From: Rhodeus uyekii
Taxonomy: Eukaryota; Chordata; Actinopteri; Cypriniformes; Acheilognathidae
Assembly: GCA_037043235.1 (NCBI GenBank)
Contig: JAWRVZ010000075.1
Span: forward strand, 241,001-305,000
DNA: 64,000 nt
Reading direction: 5' to 3'
Position 1 is the stretch's first letter; each line of letters starts with the position of its first letter. Positions 41,953 through 53,547 of the stretch are shown piece by piece. A model generated the notes under the pieces. The model was not told the origin of the DNA. It made no database searches and was given only the letters and a program-made list of their open reading frames with translations. The translations under genes and the position numbers were made by a program.

Positions 41953-42946
41953 TTATTATTATTATTCTTCTTACCTAAAATTCTCAGAGCATCTCCTCCT
42001 AGAGCTTTAAAGCTACAACCACTAAACTCTGCTCAGACTTCAGACCTGTTCTGACTTGAGTTGCTATCCCTTTTCAGACTGATCAGACTTATGATTTTTG
42101 ATAAAACTGAAGATTAAAGTCATAAAATCTCCATAGACTTTCACTAATGAAGTGAAAACTGAATTTTAGATAGAGCGTCCACTCCATCTGTTGGTAACAT
42201 CACAACATTACACCTGATATATAATACATTTCAATACAGTATGTGTGAACATGTCCATTCCAATGGGCATGCATTTTATTTTTTTAAATCCTGAAAAAAA
42301 AACTTGCAGGTCTACAATCGATTTTTTACTTTAATTAGTAAGTTAAATCTCTCTATTTTACATACATAATATCACAAAATTACACCCCTGTCAGTGAGAG
42401 CACTGACGTTTGAACGAATCAGAGCGCTGCAATTCAAAGCCTCAAAGCTTTTCAAAGACGCCATTACTGCTGGAGAGAGAGATCATAATCTCCTAAAATA
42501 GATTTATGTGAGAGAGTTTATGATCAAACGGAAATTGTTTCCGATTATCAAGTAACCGCTGCAGCGTGTTTCCTTGAAGATTTATGTACTTATATGGCCA
42601 AATTCTGACTCTCATTCGTGTTTACTCGGCAAAGGCTTTCGCCCGCTGAGTAGATTACTATGGGAACGGCAACTCTCAATGAACTTCAAACGCGCGTCCT
42701 CGCGCACTCGCGTCAAAGCACTTAAGTTTATTTATAACTTATGCCTGAGTAAATATTACATTGCCTTGATTCCTTTATCTGCTATAATTGCCGTGTTGAA
42801 CTGAAGTCTGACATGGCAGATCGATTCAATCTGAAAACTGCTTGAGATTAGAAAAAAACAGCATTACTATCCCCATTGTAATTGTGCAGGAATGATTTAA
42901 GAAATACTAATATTTAAGTTATTTTATTTCACATGAAGAAAGGCTT

Positions 42947-43030
<84 letters not shown>

Positions 43031-44203
43031 CATATCTATCTATCTATCTATACACACATTTATATAGTAAATAAATGTATAAAGGGCTCCATATACATGT
43101 AGTGTAACTGCAGTCTGTTTTGAAAGTGGCAAGACTATATTAATAATGCTTAATTACATCTTTAAAATAGAAATAAAACAAAGTATTATTCACATTAGTG
43201 AAAACTGACCGTTAAAAGCCAAGGATGTAATTAAACCGTAAACATTTTTATAAACTAATTGCAATTTTCAACACTTTGGGGATCAAAAAGCATTGTTATT
43301 TATTTTTTGGTATTTCGTTACAACACCGATGATCCCTCATGATGAAAAAACTCCATGTATGTTCCCTAGATGCCATTTTGTGCACTAACCAAGTATTGCA
43401 ACACTTCTGTAATCAATTAATAATTTACTCATGTTTATTACCAATGTAAATGTTGTTTATTTTAGATTTATATTTAATATTCATTATTATTCTTTGATAT
43501 TTCAGACCACTCACTGTTCAGCTGAATCATCAATAACCTCCAGTCTCTGCGTCAACTGACTCTTGTGTTCTTTAAAACATTAAATCTCACTAGTGACTTG
43601 TTAAATAACATTCATTCTCGTCAGTGACATGTTAACTCATGTTAAAGCTCACAAGCGACCTACGAATTAACAAATCTCACTAGCGACATGTTAGTTCACA
43701 CTAAATGTCAATAGCGTCTTGTTAATTAACGTTAAATCTTGCTAGCAACATGCTAGATCACGCAAATTCTCACTAGTGACATGCTAGATCATGCTAAATC
43801 TTGATAGCAACTTGTTAATTAACAATAAATCTTGCTACCAATATGCTAATTCAGCGAATTCTTGCCAGCAGCATGCTTATTTATGTTAAATGTTGCTAAT
43901 GACTTCGGAATTCATTCTAAATCTTGCTAGCAACAAGATAATTAACATTAAATCTTGCTAGCAAAATTGATCATCAATTGATTAAAGATTAAATTATGAT
44001 CAAAGAACATAACGACACCTTAGTAACTGCCTAGAAACAACGCAAGGCAATAACTAACAAGTGTATATATGCTCAAGATCTAATTCTTTCCATCTATCTA
44101 TCTGTAAACTTAAACAACTTTTTAAGCTTTTACAAATAAATTTAACTTTCAGGATAGGCTTTCTCAAGCCAACTGAAGTTTATATCATAAACTTCCTCTA
44201 TCT
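41953..44203 (+). mobile_element. Array unit 14 (short type, last of the array)
   Basis: No hairpin, head with CTCAGAGCATC. Short centre with GTCAAAGCACTTAAG as in unit 5, CA/TA tract 42951-43050, 31-bp block 43578-43965. The terminal hairpins are intact and the array stops at CTCTATCT|TTTATAATTG, losing the AG of internal junctions. This is the right boundary with unique DNA. Confidence 0.8.
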
Positions 44204-45111
44204 TTTATAATTGATTTCTTATAATTAAAAAAAAATTGTGTAAAATGCATAGCACACACAATTATGTAATTTTCTTTAAAAGTTATTTATTATATATTTT
44301 TATTGTGATATATAATTTAATAATGTTTTGTTTTTTAATCAAATTGAACAAAACTTATAAAATTAATGTTTTTCAGTATAAAAATCAGTATTTGGACTCC
44401 ATTAAAAAGGATAAAAATACAAAGCACACGCAAAATGTCATTTAATTACTTTAAATATTTAATTAAATTAGATAAGTTATTAATGACCGTTAGCTTCTTA
44501 TTACAGTAAAAATTTGATACAACTTTTTTCTACAATACAAAAATAAAATAAATAAAAATACACAACACAAATGTCTTTTTAATTGTTATTTCTTAAATTA
44601 TTATATAATTTCATTGAATATTTAAAGATATTAAAATATTTTTATATTTATTCGTTCAATATTTAAAGTAAAATATTTTACAGTTTACAGTGTGTTTATT
44701 ATACTAAAAACGTAAAATAAACACTCAAATATGCAATTTAATTATACCATTTAATAATACTATTATATTTCATTTAAGTGGCCACAGCTTTACCAATATT
44801 TTTCATTATAATATTTGGCATTAGCATTTTGACTTTGCTGTCATGTAGGATGTAAGTTATTACTGAATTTGTCACAACACATTCTGCTCCTCACTTACTC
44901 CATTTCTGACTGCAGTCTCTGTGGTATTTTTGTGGGGCGGGGCTTTGGATGGGGGCGTGTCTAATTCACTTGCTAAGCGAATGGGAGAAGTTCAAACTGT
45001 TGCTTACTGCACCCTTAGGTAAACTTAAGGTGTTTACCTAACTAAAATTATACTTATAGTTAAAGTTATAACTATGATAAGTATACCTAACTATACTTAC
45101 AGTCAGTTATG
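44204..45111. other. AT-rich unique sequence, no gene seen
   Basis: Very AT-rich up to 44860, then a short GC-richer patch (GGGGCGGGGCTTTGGATGGG near 44934) and TTAGG/CTTA-rich short repeats. No motif-bearing reading frame. Confidence 0.5.
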
Positions 45112-45113
45112 TA

Positions 45114-45432
45114 CAGTAATACCTTGAGATAAGAGCGTTCCGACATACGAGTATTCCGAGATATGAGCAAATTTTTGCTTTGAGATACAAGTAAATATTT
45201 GAGATATGAGCAGCTTACAGGGGTTCAGCACTCATTATTTTCACGTGTTCATTGACTAAGATAGTCAACTAAAATAGTGAAAAACATGTTTTTCCATTGT
45301 TATTAGCACTAATAAGGGAGTTTTTTAGAGGGCCGGAATGGAACGGAAACGGAACAGAAAAAATTATTTGAGATATGAGCAATTATAAGCTCATCCTGGA
45401 ACGAATTCTGCTCATATCTCAAGGTATTACTG
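45114..45432. mobile_element. Tigger-like MITE, 319 bp
   Basis: CAGTAATACCTTGAGATAAG at the left and the inverted TCAAGGTATTACTG at the right, flanked by TA (45112-45113, 45433-45434). Internal GAGATATGAG motifs and the core CCATTGTTATTAGCACTAAT are shared with the element at 46209, so this is a shorter deletion form of the same family. Non-coding. Confidence 0.8.
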
Positions 45433-45511
45433 TATACTTATTTCTGTCTTGTTAGGAAGCACATTAAGTTTTCACTTATTTCTCTCCATCTCTAATTTAC
45501 ATTTACTTTAA

Positions 45512-45655
45512 TGCATTATTCAGACGCTTTTATCCAAAGTGACTTGCATTGCATTCAAGAAACACATTGACATTCTAATCAGTTCTTGCTTTCCCTGGGA
45601 ATCGAACCCATGACCTTGATGTTGCAAGCGCAGCTCTCTACAGTGTGAGACATAG
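45512..45655 (-). mobile_element. tRNA-derived SINE, copy 1 (minus)
   Basis: Read on the minus strand: a tRNA-like head with B box GGGTTCGATTCCC (complement at about 45597-45610), then CAGGGAAAGCAAGAACTG, and a 3' part AAGTCACTTTGGATAAAAGC. Related copies lie at 52680 (+) and 58961 (-). The D-arm region is degraded. Confidence 0.65.
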
Positions 45656-45748
45656 GAAGGCGTTTCTTTTCCGTGCTGCCAGCACCTCCTACTGTTTGTC
45701 ATTTCCTCTCTTCCTCTACTCCGGTTCTCTCTTTCTGTCCCGGTTGTG

Positions 45749-46200
45749 TTATTGGAGGAAGGCGGTGTTGTATATCTTTACATGAGTAGAAATCCGTGCG
45801 GCGGCGCTGAAGTGATTCATATCAGCAGATTCAGAGCTGATATAATAACAGGATAATGTGAGCGAGCCGTGGCACATTAATCTTTCTCCGGGCCCTTGCG
45901 TCCGCCTGTCCTCTCGCTGACACTCATAAAGCGCCGCTCTCTTCATAACACAGACCCACAGCAGTGGCACCCGTTCATCCGGAGCAGGACACAGACAGGA
46001 ATGACCAGCATCTGATGATGCAACCGCGCTGAAAACTGCTGAGCTGTTTGCACATGATCTGGAAATCCCTGCTGGTTGACTATGTACAAACCGCGTATAT
46101 AATGTGTGATGTACACTGTTTTTAAAAATTAGTATGGCTATGATGATATCACACTGGTGCAATATGCAGTATGTAGCTGTGAAATGTGCATATAATAGAT
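45749..46200. other. GC-richer unique segment
   Basis: Richer in CpG than its surroundings and with no repeat features. The 162-codon minus-strand frame has no recognisable domain. The segment GATTCATATCAGCAGATTCAGAG through TTAATC (about 45813-45883) could be conserved non-coding sequence, but nothing here proves it. Confidence 0.35.
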
Positions 46201-46208
46201 ATACATAT

Positions 46209-46985
46209 AGTACCTTGAGATACGAGCGTCCTGACATACGAGTATTCTGAGTATTCTACATTTTTTGCTTTGAAATACGAGTAAATATTTGAGATACGAG
46301 CAGCTGAGAATCGCGGTCGCCAGGTGTTCGAGCACTCGGAGTTCATGCGGCTCACTCGTTCACTTCGCGTGTTCGATGACTTCCTTACGCATCTCCCGCG
46401 AGTCTTCCTGTGGTGTGTGTTATATACATTTATGGGTAATTGCATATGATCTCCACTAGAGGCAGCTTGGTTTTACAGCGGGGGTTACCGGGGGCAACGA
46501 GTGATTCACCAGTATTAAGCTGGGAGCAGCATGAGTTATGAGTGTTCAATAATAATAAATATGAGCTTCTGAGACAAATTATTGTGTGTGTAGTTTATTT
46601 AATACACAACACAGGGAAAAAACACTACACTTCTGCATTGTGTTTGCGTTATCTGCGTAATTTACGTAATCTACGTTATCCCTCCTTCCTCCTCCTCCTC
46701 ACATGCCGTCATTAGCTGTCTATCTCGAAGGTAAGAACTCATATTTAAAACCACATTTTTTTTTGATATCACAGGAATCCTTATATACTATAATTTTCTG
46801 TGTGTGTGTCTCTATATCAATTAAAAACACGTTTTCCCATTGTTATTAGCACTAATAATGGAGTTTTTTAGAGGGCCGAAACACATTTTTATCTTCTGTT
46901 ATTTCTTATGGGAAAAAATGATTTGAGATTTCAAGTTACGAGCTCATCCTGGAACGAATTATGCTCGTATCTCAAGGCATTACTG
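46209..46985. mobile_element. Tigger-like element, about 777 bp
   Basis: Left end GTACCTTGAGATACGAGCG (eroded terminal CAGTAA), right end CTCGTATCTCAAGGCATTACTG followed by TA. Shares the core and end sequences with the MITE at 45114 but keeps about 450 bp more of the interior. No transposase is visible. Confidence 0.75.
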
Positions 46986-47869
46986 TATATAAATACATAC
47001 AGTATGTAATGCAGTAAGCTTGTGTTCTTTGTGAACGCTGGTTGAATCTCTATTAGCACACTACTGGAATTATTTCTGTGTTTTGTAAAGATATGACACG
47101 ACTAGTAAGAGCAGTGTTTTAGTATCTATTCAGCCACAGGCTTTGAAACGCTCCTCGCATGCATTCTGTTTAGCTGCTGTTTTCACAGGATGAGGATGAA
47201 ACTGCAGCTTTTTCATGTGTAGGTTTGGTTTCTTCACTCATATTCATGCGGTGAGATGTTATAAAAATCACAAAGATTCACGTTCTTGCTGATTTTGGAT
47301 CAGAATATTAGGCTGTGATATTTAAATAGTATGTATGATATTTCAATAGTATGTTTGTGTATAGCATTTTTCTTCCCGTCAATCTTTAGCTGGCCTTGCA
47401 CAGATTTAATGTCAAACATAATTTTGGGCAAAATGTATTTGCTCTTCATATTGCTCTTCATGGCTCAGGAGACTTAATCTGGTATAAACGTTTGTTCTTG
47501 GAAGAATTTTTTATGAGAGAATTTTAGTGTCTGACTTTTTAATTGCAGATTTTAGTACTTTGAGGAAATCTGAGGGCAGTTTTAGCCGTTTATAAGATCT
47601 TTTCTGAAAATATACAGACATATATGAGGATGTTTTACAAACCAGATTTTTTGTGTCTTGTCATTCTGAATGCAGTCACTCGTGTGAGCTCAGTTACGAG
47701 AAACATCTGAGAAACAGCAGACTTAAGTCTCAAAATCTCTTCTGTCCAGACGAAATATTTGCGATTTAAATACTTTTTCCCCCTATATGTACGGCTACAG
47801 TTGCAAGAGAAAAATCATGATTATGATATGCAATAAATATATAACTTCTATAAGGTATTCTATAAAAGT
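46986..47869. other. Unique non-coding sequence
   Basis: No repeats of note, no coding signature on either strand. Confidence 0.5.
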
Positions 47870-48161
47870 CACCTTAATTTATATAACGCTTTTTACAAGA
47901 GAGTTTGTTTCAAATCAGCTTTACAGAGATAACAGGAAAATAATGCAACAAAGTTTGTTTCGGCTGAACAGCAGCTCTAGAAGAAACAATCAACGCTCAC
48001 TGCTCCGCTCAGTGCATGATTATTATATTGACAACAATTCAGGTGAGAAGTCAGATTGAGATCGGGACACTCAAAATATTTAATTCAGTTTGGTCTGGTT
48101 GGAGATTCATGATCTTCACAGAGGAGGGTCTAGTAGAGTCGCGGTCTCTGCAGACACTAGG

Positions 48162-48201
<40 letters not shown>

Positions 48202-48905
48202 GTGCTCGTGTCCAGGTGCAGGTCCTTCATCTGATCTGGATACGGCTCACGGTAACCTCGGAATAAACAGAGAATAATATTAGTGTAGATGCCATTCTTC
48301 TTCTGATGTATCGAGTACATCAGGTGTTATGGGAATGTTCCCGGGTCCGGCTGACCTAAATTATGCAGCCTAACAATCATTTTATAATATAATGTGTTAT
48401 GTGTATGCCAGGTTGAAGAGATGTGTTTTTAGTCTAGATTTAAACTGACAGAGTGTGTCTGCTTCCCGAACTGTAATAGGAAGACTGTTCCAGAGTTTAG
48501 GAGCTAAATAGGAAAAGGATCGACCGCCAGCAGTTGACTTTGATATTCTAGGTATTATAAGCTGGTCAGTATTTTGGGATCGCAATAGACGTGAAGGACT
48601 ATAATGTGTTAAGAATCGCTCAAGTACTGTGGAGCTAAACCATTTAATGCTTTGTAAGTAATTAGCAAGATTTTAAAATGTATTCTGTGTTTAATAGGAA
48701 GCCAGTGCAGGTTTGACAGAACTGGGCTGATATGCTAGTAAGAACTCGAGCTGCTGCATTTTGGACCAGCTGGAATTTGTTTATTAAGCGTGCAGGGCAA
48801 CCACCTAGTAAAGCATTACAATAATCTAGCCTTGAACTCATGAACGCATGAACTAACTTTTCCGCATTTGTCAATGAGTGCATGAAACAGGACTCTTGAT
48901 TCATC
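47870..48905 (-). mobile_element. CR1/L2-like LINE, 3' end of ORF2 and 3' UTR
   Basis: On the minus strand, conceptual translation in shifting frames shows the end of a non-LTR retrotransposon reverse transcriptase. In order these are AEKLVHAFMSSRLDYCNALL, QLVQNAAARVLT, LHWLPIKHRIHFKILL with YKALNGLAPQYL, and GRSFSYLAPKLWNSLP with FKSRLKTHLF. These are the C-terminal reverse transcriptase motifs of the CR1/L2/Rex group. Stops and frameshifts break the frame, and the part normally upstream is absent (5' truncation). The stretch from about 48390 down to 47870, which includes a GT microsatellite, is probably the element's 3' region; that limit is inferred. Confidence 0.7.
48165..48201. repeat. 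(GT)n microsatellite
   Basis: About 18 GT dinucleotides inside the LINE 3' region. Confidence 0.95.
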
Positions 48906-48949
48906 TTTGTAATGTCACACTAGTTTACATGCACATCAAGTCTGATTCC

Positions 48950-49090
48950 AGATTCCAGAATCTTTCCATTCCACAAAATGTTCTTTAGTGGAAAAAAGTT
49001 ATTTTAGATGATTAAAATGTTCTTCATTCTAAAATAAAATAGAAAAAAAACATTTATTTTAAGAACTGTTGACAGACAGTTTCTTTGGTA
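48950..49090. mobile_element. Probable MITE fragment
   Basis: ATGTTCTTTAGTGGAAAAAAG, GATGATTAAAATGTTCTTC and TTAAGAAC motifs resemble a dispersed fish palindromic MITE. A related segment appears at about 61700-61885. Ends are not defined. Confidence 0.35.
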
Positions 49091-49098
49091 AGGCTGGG

Positions 49099-49532
49099 TT
49101 TTGAAAAATTACACAATTTGGTTCAATTTTGATTCACAAGCTTCAATATCAATAATGAACATTCAATATCGATTAATTTGGGTATATATAAGGGACTGTA
49201 CACAGCCAATTTTCTCAAGCAACAAGCCTCTTGCTAATGCTGTAAACTATACAGAGTCAGTTGGTAGTTCATTACTGTAATATTGAAGAGCCACACAACG
49301 CTATTGTTTGAGTTTCATAATAAAATGGACAGAATTTGAATATCAAAAGTAGCAGTATTGATTCTTGGGATTTAAGAATCGATATCAATTCCTAAAAAAT
49401 GAGAATTGATTAAAATAAAAAAAATACAAATTACCCAGCCCAATTTATTGGAGAGTCCAATATGGATCAGTGCGAAAACATAACTTTAAAACAATTATTT
49501 TTGTAAATGTTCCATGAGATGGAAAGCATCTG
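49099..49532 (+). repeat. Long inverted repeat, left arm
   Basis: Reverse complement of 50118-50507 over almost its full length. Matching landmarks are TTACACAATTTG, TTTTGATTCACAAGCTTCAA, TGGACAGAATTTGAATATCA, GAATTGATTAAAATAAAA and TTCCATGAGATGGAAAGCAT. Arms differ by substitutions and indels (434 against 390 bp). Probably two inverted copies of one non-coding mobile element. Confidence 0.85.
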
Positions 49533-50117
49533 AAATACAGTAAATGCTTGTAACCATATGCAAAAAGCCTTTTATTGAGTCCAATTGATAAAGTAGTCCA
49601 GTTCAGGGGTTTGCATGCTTAATTTTGCTGGGATTGTTTCAGACCCCCCCCAAACCCCCTCCCCTTTCAAGCCGATCGATGAATCAATGTTGTGTTTACA
49701 TGGAGGCTTTCCAGGGTTTATGTGGGCGCATGTACGCAGTGGTGCCCCTCAGAGCTGTTCTGCTCGCGGTCGCACGCTCCTCTCCACCTCTGGTTTCCAG
49801 GGGCAACAGGAGCACTTGACTGCCACTAGAGCTCATATATGAGGGTAAGTGTTCGCAGGCTGCAGATTAAACGGCACGTTTGCTTTGAAGTGAAGCTCTT
49901 AGTCTCGCGTTTGACACGCCACCGTCAAGAATCATGTGAAATTTCAAATGTTTTCGCTTTCATCTGGGATCGTGGACTGACCCGCCCCAGAAACACAGCA
50001 ACAGTTCACTGCGTGATGTGGAGCCTCAATATGAGCGGGTGTGATGAAGAGCACATCTGAAGCTCAATCAGTAGATCAACCAAATGATTCAAGGTGTGTT
50101 GGCTTGTGCATTTATGC
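49533..50117. other. Spacer of the long inverted repeat
   Basis: 585 bp of GC-richer unique sequence, with C-rich runs near 49644-49672 and a GGGTAAGTG donor-like site at 49842. No domain is recognisable in its short open frames. Confidence 0.45.
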
Positions 50118-50507
50118 CAGATGCTTTCCATCTCATGGAACATTTAAAAAAATAAATGTTTTAAAGTTTGATCCATTTTTGATTCTCCAAAAAATTTGGC
50201 TTTTTATTTTTATTTTAATCAATTCTCATTTTTATGAATTGATATAAATTCTTAAATCCCAAGAATCAATCCTGCAGTTTCCAGTGGATGAATAAGCTTT
50301 GCTACTTTTGATATTCAAATTCTGTCCATTTTATTATGAAACTCAAACAATAGCGTTTTGTTCTGACTCCCTGTGTAGTTTACAGCATAAGCAAGAGGCA
50401 TTTTTCCTTCAGAAAATGTGCCATGTACTGTCCCTTATATATACCCAAATTAATCGATATTGAAGCTTGTGAATCAAAATTGAATCAAATTGTGTAATTT
50501 GTCAAAA
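50118..50507 (-). repeat. Long inverted repeat, right arm
   Basis: Mirror of the left arm, from CAGATGCTTTCCATCTCATG to GTGTAATTTGTCAAAA. An insertion of about 25 bp (CCTGCAGTTTCCAGTGGATG region, near 50270) interrupts the match. Confidence 0.85.
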
Positions 50508-50880
50508 TGTCAAACTCTGAGCGCAGATTGCTTGACTTCTCGATCATGCTCCTTTTCTCCGGGCTGTTGTGTAAGTCAGGCGTCTGTCAGCAGGGCTCCT
50601 TCTGTTTGTCCAGCACTGATGAGGTTTGAGGAAGGATCTCGCTCGCTTGCGTTCGTCTCCCTGCAGAGCGCTCTGGAAGAAAAATGTCCCGAGACACAGA
50701 ATATCTGTTTGGCAGAACGGCGACTGTTGTCTCATGTTGAACTCATAATCGTTTATTTTTTAGGTGGTTTAATAATCAACAATAACAGAAATTTCATGCT
50801 TTGTTCAGACTAGAAACAACTAAATGGATATCATTATAATTTGAATATATTTCAGATTTTTATTGGATTTGTGAAATAAT
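50508..50880. other. Unique segment, no gene recognised
   Basis: Moderately GC-rich. A 107-codon + frame (50490-50813) is cysteine-containing but shows no known family and no splice support; I regard it as chance. Confidence 0.4.
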
Positions 50881-51260
50881 CATAATTTATATATATATAT
50901 ATAGTTATTATAAATTAATAGGTAATTATTATATTAATGTAAATTGTATGTAAATATATATATATATATAAATATATTGTGAGAATTATTATATTATAAA
51001 TTAATAGGTAATTATTATTAATGTAAATTGTATGTAAAGATATATATATATATATTGTGAGAATTATTATATTGTAAATTAATAGGTAATTATTATTATA
51101 TTAATGTAAATTGTAAGTGTATATATATATATATATATATATTTTACAAACCTAATAAAAATCTAAATTATTTGCAAGTTATAATGATTAGAATATCATA
51201 TATATTAATTATTATTATTAATTATAGATGATTAATTATATTGATTTTACACCGCACATT
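50881..51260. repeat. AT-rich tandem repeat, about 3 copies of 78-86 bp
   Basis: AATTAATAGGTAATTATTAT occurs at about 50913, 50999 and 51077. Each copy is followed by TTAATGTAAATTGTA and a TA run. Confidence 0.8.
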
Positions 51261-52199
51261 TTGTGTTTAAAAATATATATGTGTGTATATATATTTACAC
51301 ACAAATAATTCAGATTTATGTATGGTTTAAAGTCTCATTGTTAGCAGTGTATTTCAGTGTGATTTTGCCTTTTTTTGTTTATTTATTATTTTTGGTCATT
51401 CAGGATGCAAAGCACAAATATTTCTACTACATTGTATTAAATAATGAATAAATGAATGAGTGGTTTTGGCCGCATTAAATGGGTGAGTGTGTACAATGCA
51501 TTGTTGAGCTGTAGATTGTGAGCTGTCGTGATGGACGTGTGCAGAGGCAATAATCCCACGTCTCTGTTTCCACACCTGACAGGTGATGCATGAGGAAGTC
51601 TCCCGGCATCATGCTTACATTTCATCATCTCTGTGACGGATGGAGATGCTGTAGATATCGTCCACACTGAACAAACAGATCAGATTTCATCATGCAAAAC
51701 GCAGACATTGTGGATATTCTGATCAAGATTCTCAAACGAAATACTTCAACATCTTTAATCTATTTGATGACATGAACATTCCTCAGATGTGCTTATCGTA
51801 GAACTAACTAGCTTTTAATTAGTAATCATTTTAGGCTTGTTTGAGTTTTGTAAAAAGAAAATATATAATATTTGAGTAGCAATGCTGCATAACATACAAC
51901 ATACACTTCTATTTAAAATGCATTCTGAAAACAAGCCTTAATATTCATTATTGTTCAAAAGTTTGAAATATTTGTCGGCTGTAACAATTTTCCCAATCCC
52001 TCTCCCACCTCACTTCCTGTCTTCTTGCTTAAAAGGATTACGTTTTTTTAATGATGTTTAAAGAAGTCTCTAATGCTTATAGGCTGTAATTTTTAATAAT
52101 TATCCTGCGAAAACAGTAATAGTTTTAAATGTTACATTTAAAATTGTTATGGACTTTTGGCCACAATAGGAAGAATCTATTGTCTAATCCACTAGAGCA
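51261..52199. other. Unique non-coding sequence
   Basis: AT-rich with a slightly GC-richer island at 51470-51670. No supported gene. Confidence 0.5.
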
Positions 52200-52600
52200 A
52201 GTTTTCCTGCTTGAATGTTGATTATTTTCCCCATATTCTCGTCTCTTCCCAGTCTGTCAGAAACGCTCTGTTTAGTTCCTGTCTCTGTGAAGCTCCTCCT
52301 TCTGAAAGCACACTGTGCTCTGATTGGTCGGCTGGATCGGTGTGTTGTGATTGGTCGAGAGCTTCCAGTGATGGGAAATGTCCCGCAACCCTTCCCATAA
52401 CCACCAGTTTCAACACACGACTCACTCACTCAAGCCCCGCCCCTTTATTCTACGCATGAATTATGATAATGAGGAATACTGTGAGTGTTTGTTCCCGGAA
52501 GAAACTCAAGACTCGATGGAGGAGTTTCAGGAGTTCAGAAACACTGACTCTGATAGAGAAGAACTGCAGCTTTATCATGATTAAACCGCAACACACTGAA
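52200..52600 (+). other. Possible old transposon remnant with CCAAT-type motifs
   Basis: Two TGATTGGTCG motifs (about 52321 and 52350), then GGAAATGTCCCGCAACC and CCCCGCCCC, then an acidic reading frame (NYDNEEYCECLFPEETQDSM onward, ending TAA near 52584). The layout suggests the 5' end of a decayed DNA transposon or a retrogene fragment, but I recognise no domain. Confidence 0.3.
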
Positions 52601-52679
52601 GAAAGATGAACATGAAAAAAAGGCTCTTTAATATTTAATTGCTAAAATGAAAGGTGAGCATCTCCTTTATTTCCACAAG

Positions 52680-52800
52680 AGATAAACATCAAGGTCATGG
52701 GTTCGATTCCCAGGGAAAGCAAGAACTGATGAGAATATCAATGCATTTCTTGAATGCAATGATAAAAGCGTCTGATAAATGCATGAATGTAGATGATGAG
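52680..52800 (+). mobile_element. tRNA-derived SINE, copy 2 (plus)
   Basis: CATCAAGGTCATGGGTTCG opens the T-arm half of a tRNA-like head with B box GGTTCGATTCC (52699-52710). CAGGGAAAGCAAGAACTGAT and TAAAAGCGTCTGATAAATGC follow. The 5' half of the tRNA-like part is missing. Confidence 0.65.
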
Positions 52801-53547
52801 CAAGAAAAGAACATGCATGTATGTGTTTTTCAGAGTAAAAGCGCGGCAGGTATTGATTGCACCAGCGCGTGTGATTTTATGATCGTTGTGCCAGCGGTGG
52901 ATCTCACAGCAGCTGATGTTCCAGCGGCTCGATTGTGTTTCCCAGCGTCTGAACAGAAGTGCGCGAGCCGCTCACCGTTAGGCCTCCGTACGCCGCTTTG
53001 ATCTAAACTCAATCAAACACAGATTCACATTTCAAAGGGTCGGGACGAGAACCCTGCCGCCTGCTTCCTCAAATGAGAGTCTCCCTGAAATGAACCCAGC
53101 CTCCGCCTCGCTTCCCCGGTGTGATATTTAGGGCGTTTTCCGCTCATCATGTCGAGAGCTGGCGAGCGCGTCTGGTTTTTCATTAAAGAGTTTGTTGGGC
53201 TGATGGACTGGGTCGATCCGGCTTTCAGCGAAGGCGTCCTCCCAGCCGCTGATAGAGACGGTGATTACGCGGATGTCGCTCTTGTATCTGATCTGCCTTT
53301 TTTCTGTTCCTGTGAAATAATGATGCCCCAGGACCCCAATTATAATATGCAGATCGGCTCGCAGTAATTACAGCAAGCACTTCCCTGTCATCTTTGTCCC
53401 AGAGAGGCTGCGGCTTCATCAGAACAGCTTTTGTGGAGGAAAAGATGCCAGAGAAAATCTTCCACAAGGTTTGACTCTCTTGATAAAAAGGGAAAAATGT
53501 CATTCACTGAGATAACTGAAACAAATCCAAACACTTGTTAGTAAATC
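52801..53547. other. GC-richer unique block, candidate conserved non-coding DNA
   Basis: CpG-rich and repeat-free between 52840 and 53480, with AATTATAATATGCAGATCGG and GCAGTAATTACAGC (53338-53375), AT-core motifs of the type bound by homeodomain factors. The 72-115 codon frames lack recognisable domains. Candidate enhancer only. Confidence 0.35.

Noticed and set aside
45749..46237. 162-codon minus-strand frame
   Set aside because: No recognisable domain, overlaps a Tigger-like element at its 5' end, and has other frames open in the same area.
49615..49842. Possible vstm2l signal-peptide exon before GGGTAAGTG
   Set aside because: None of the frames gives a convincing hydrophobic signal peptide in the phase required by the exon at 60376.
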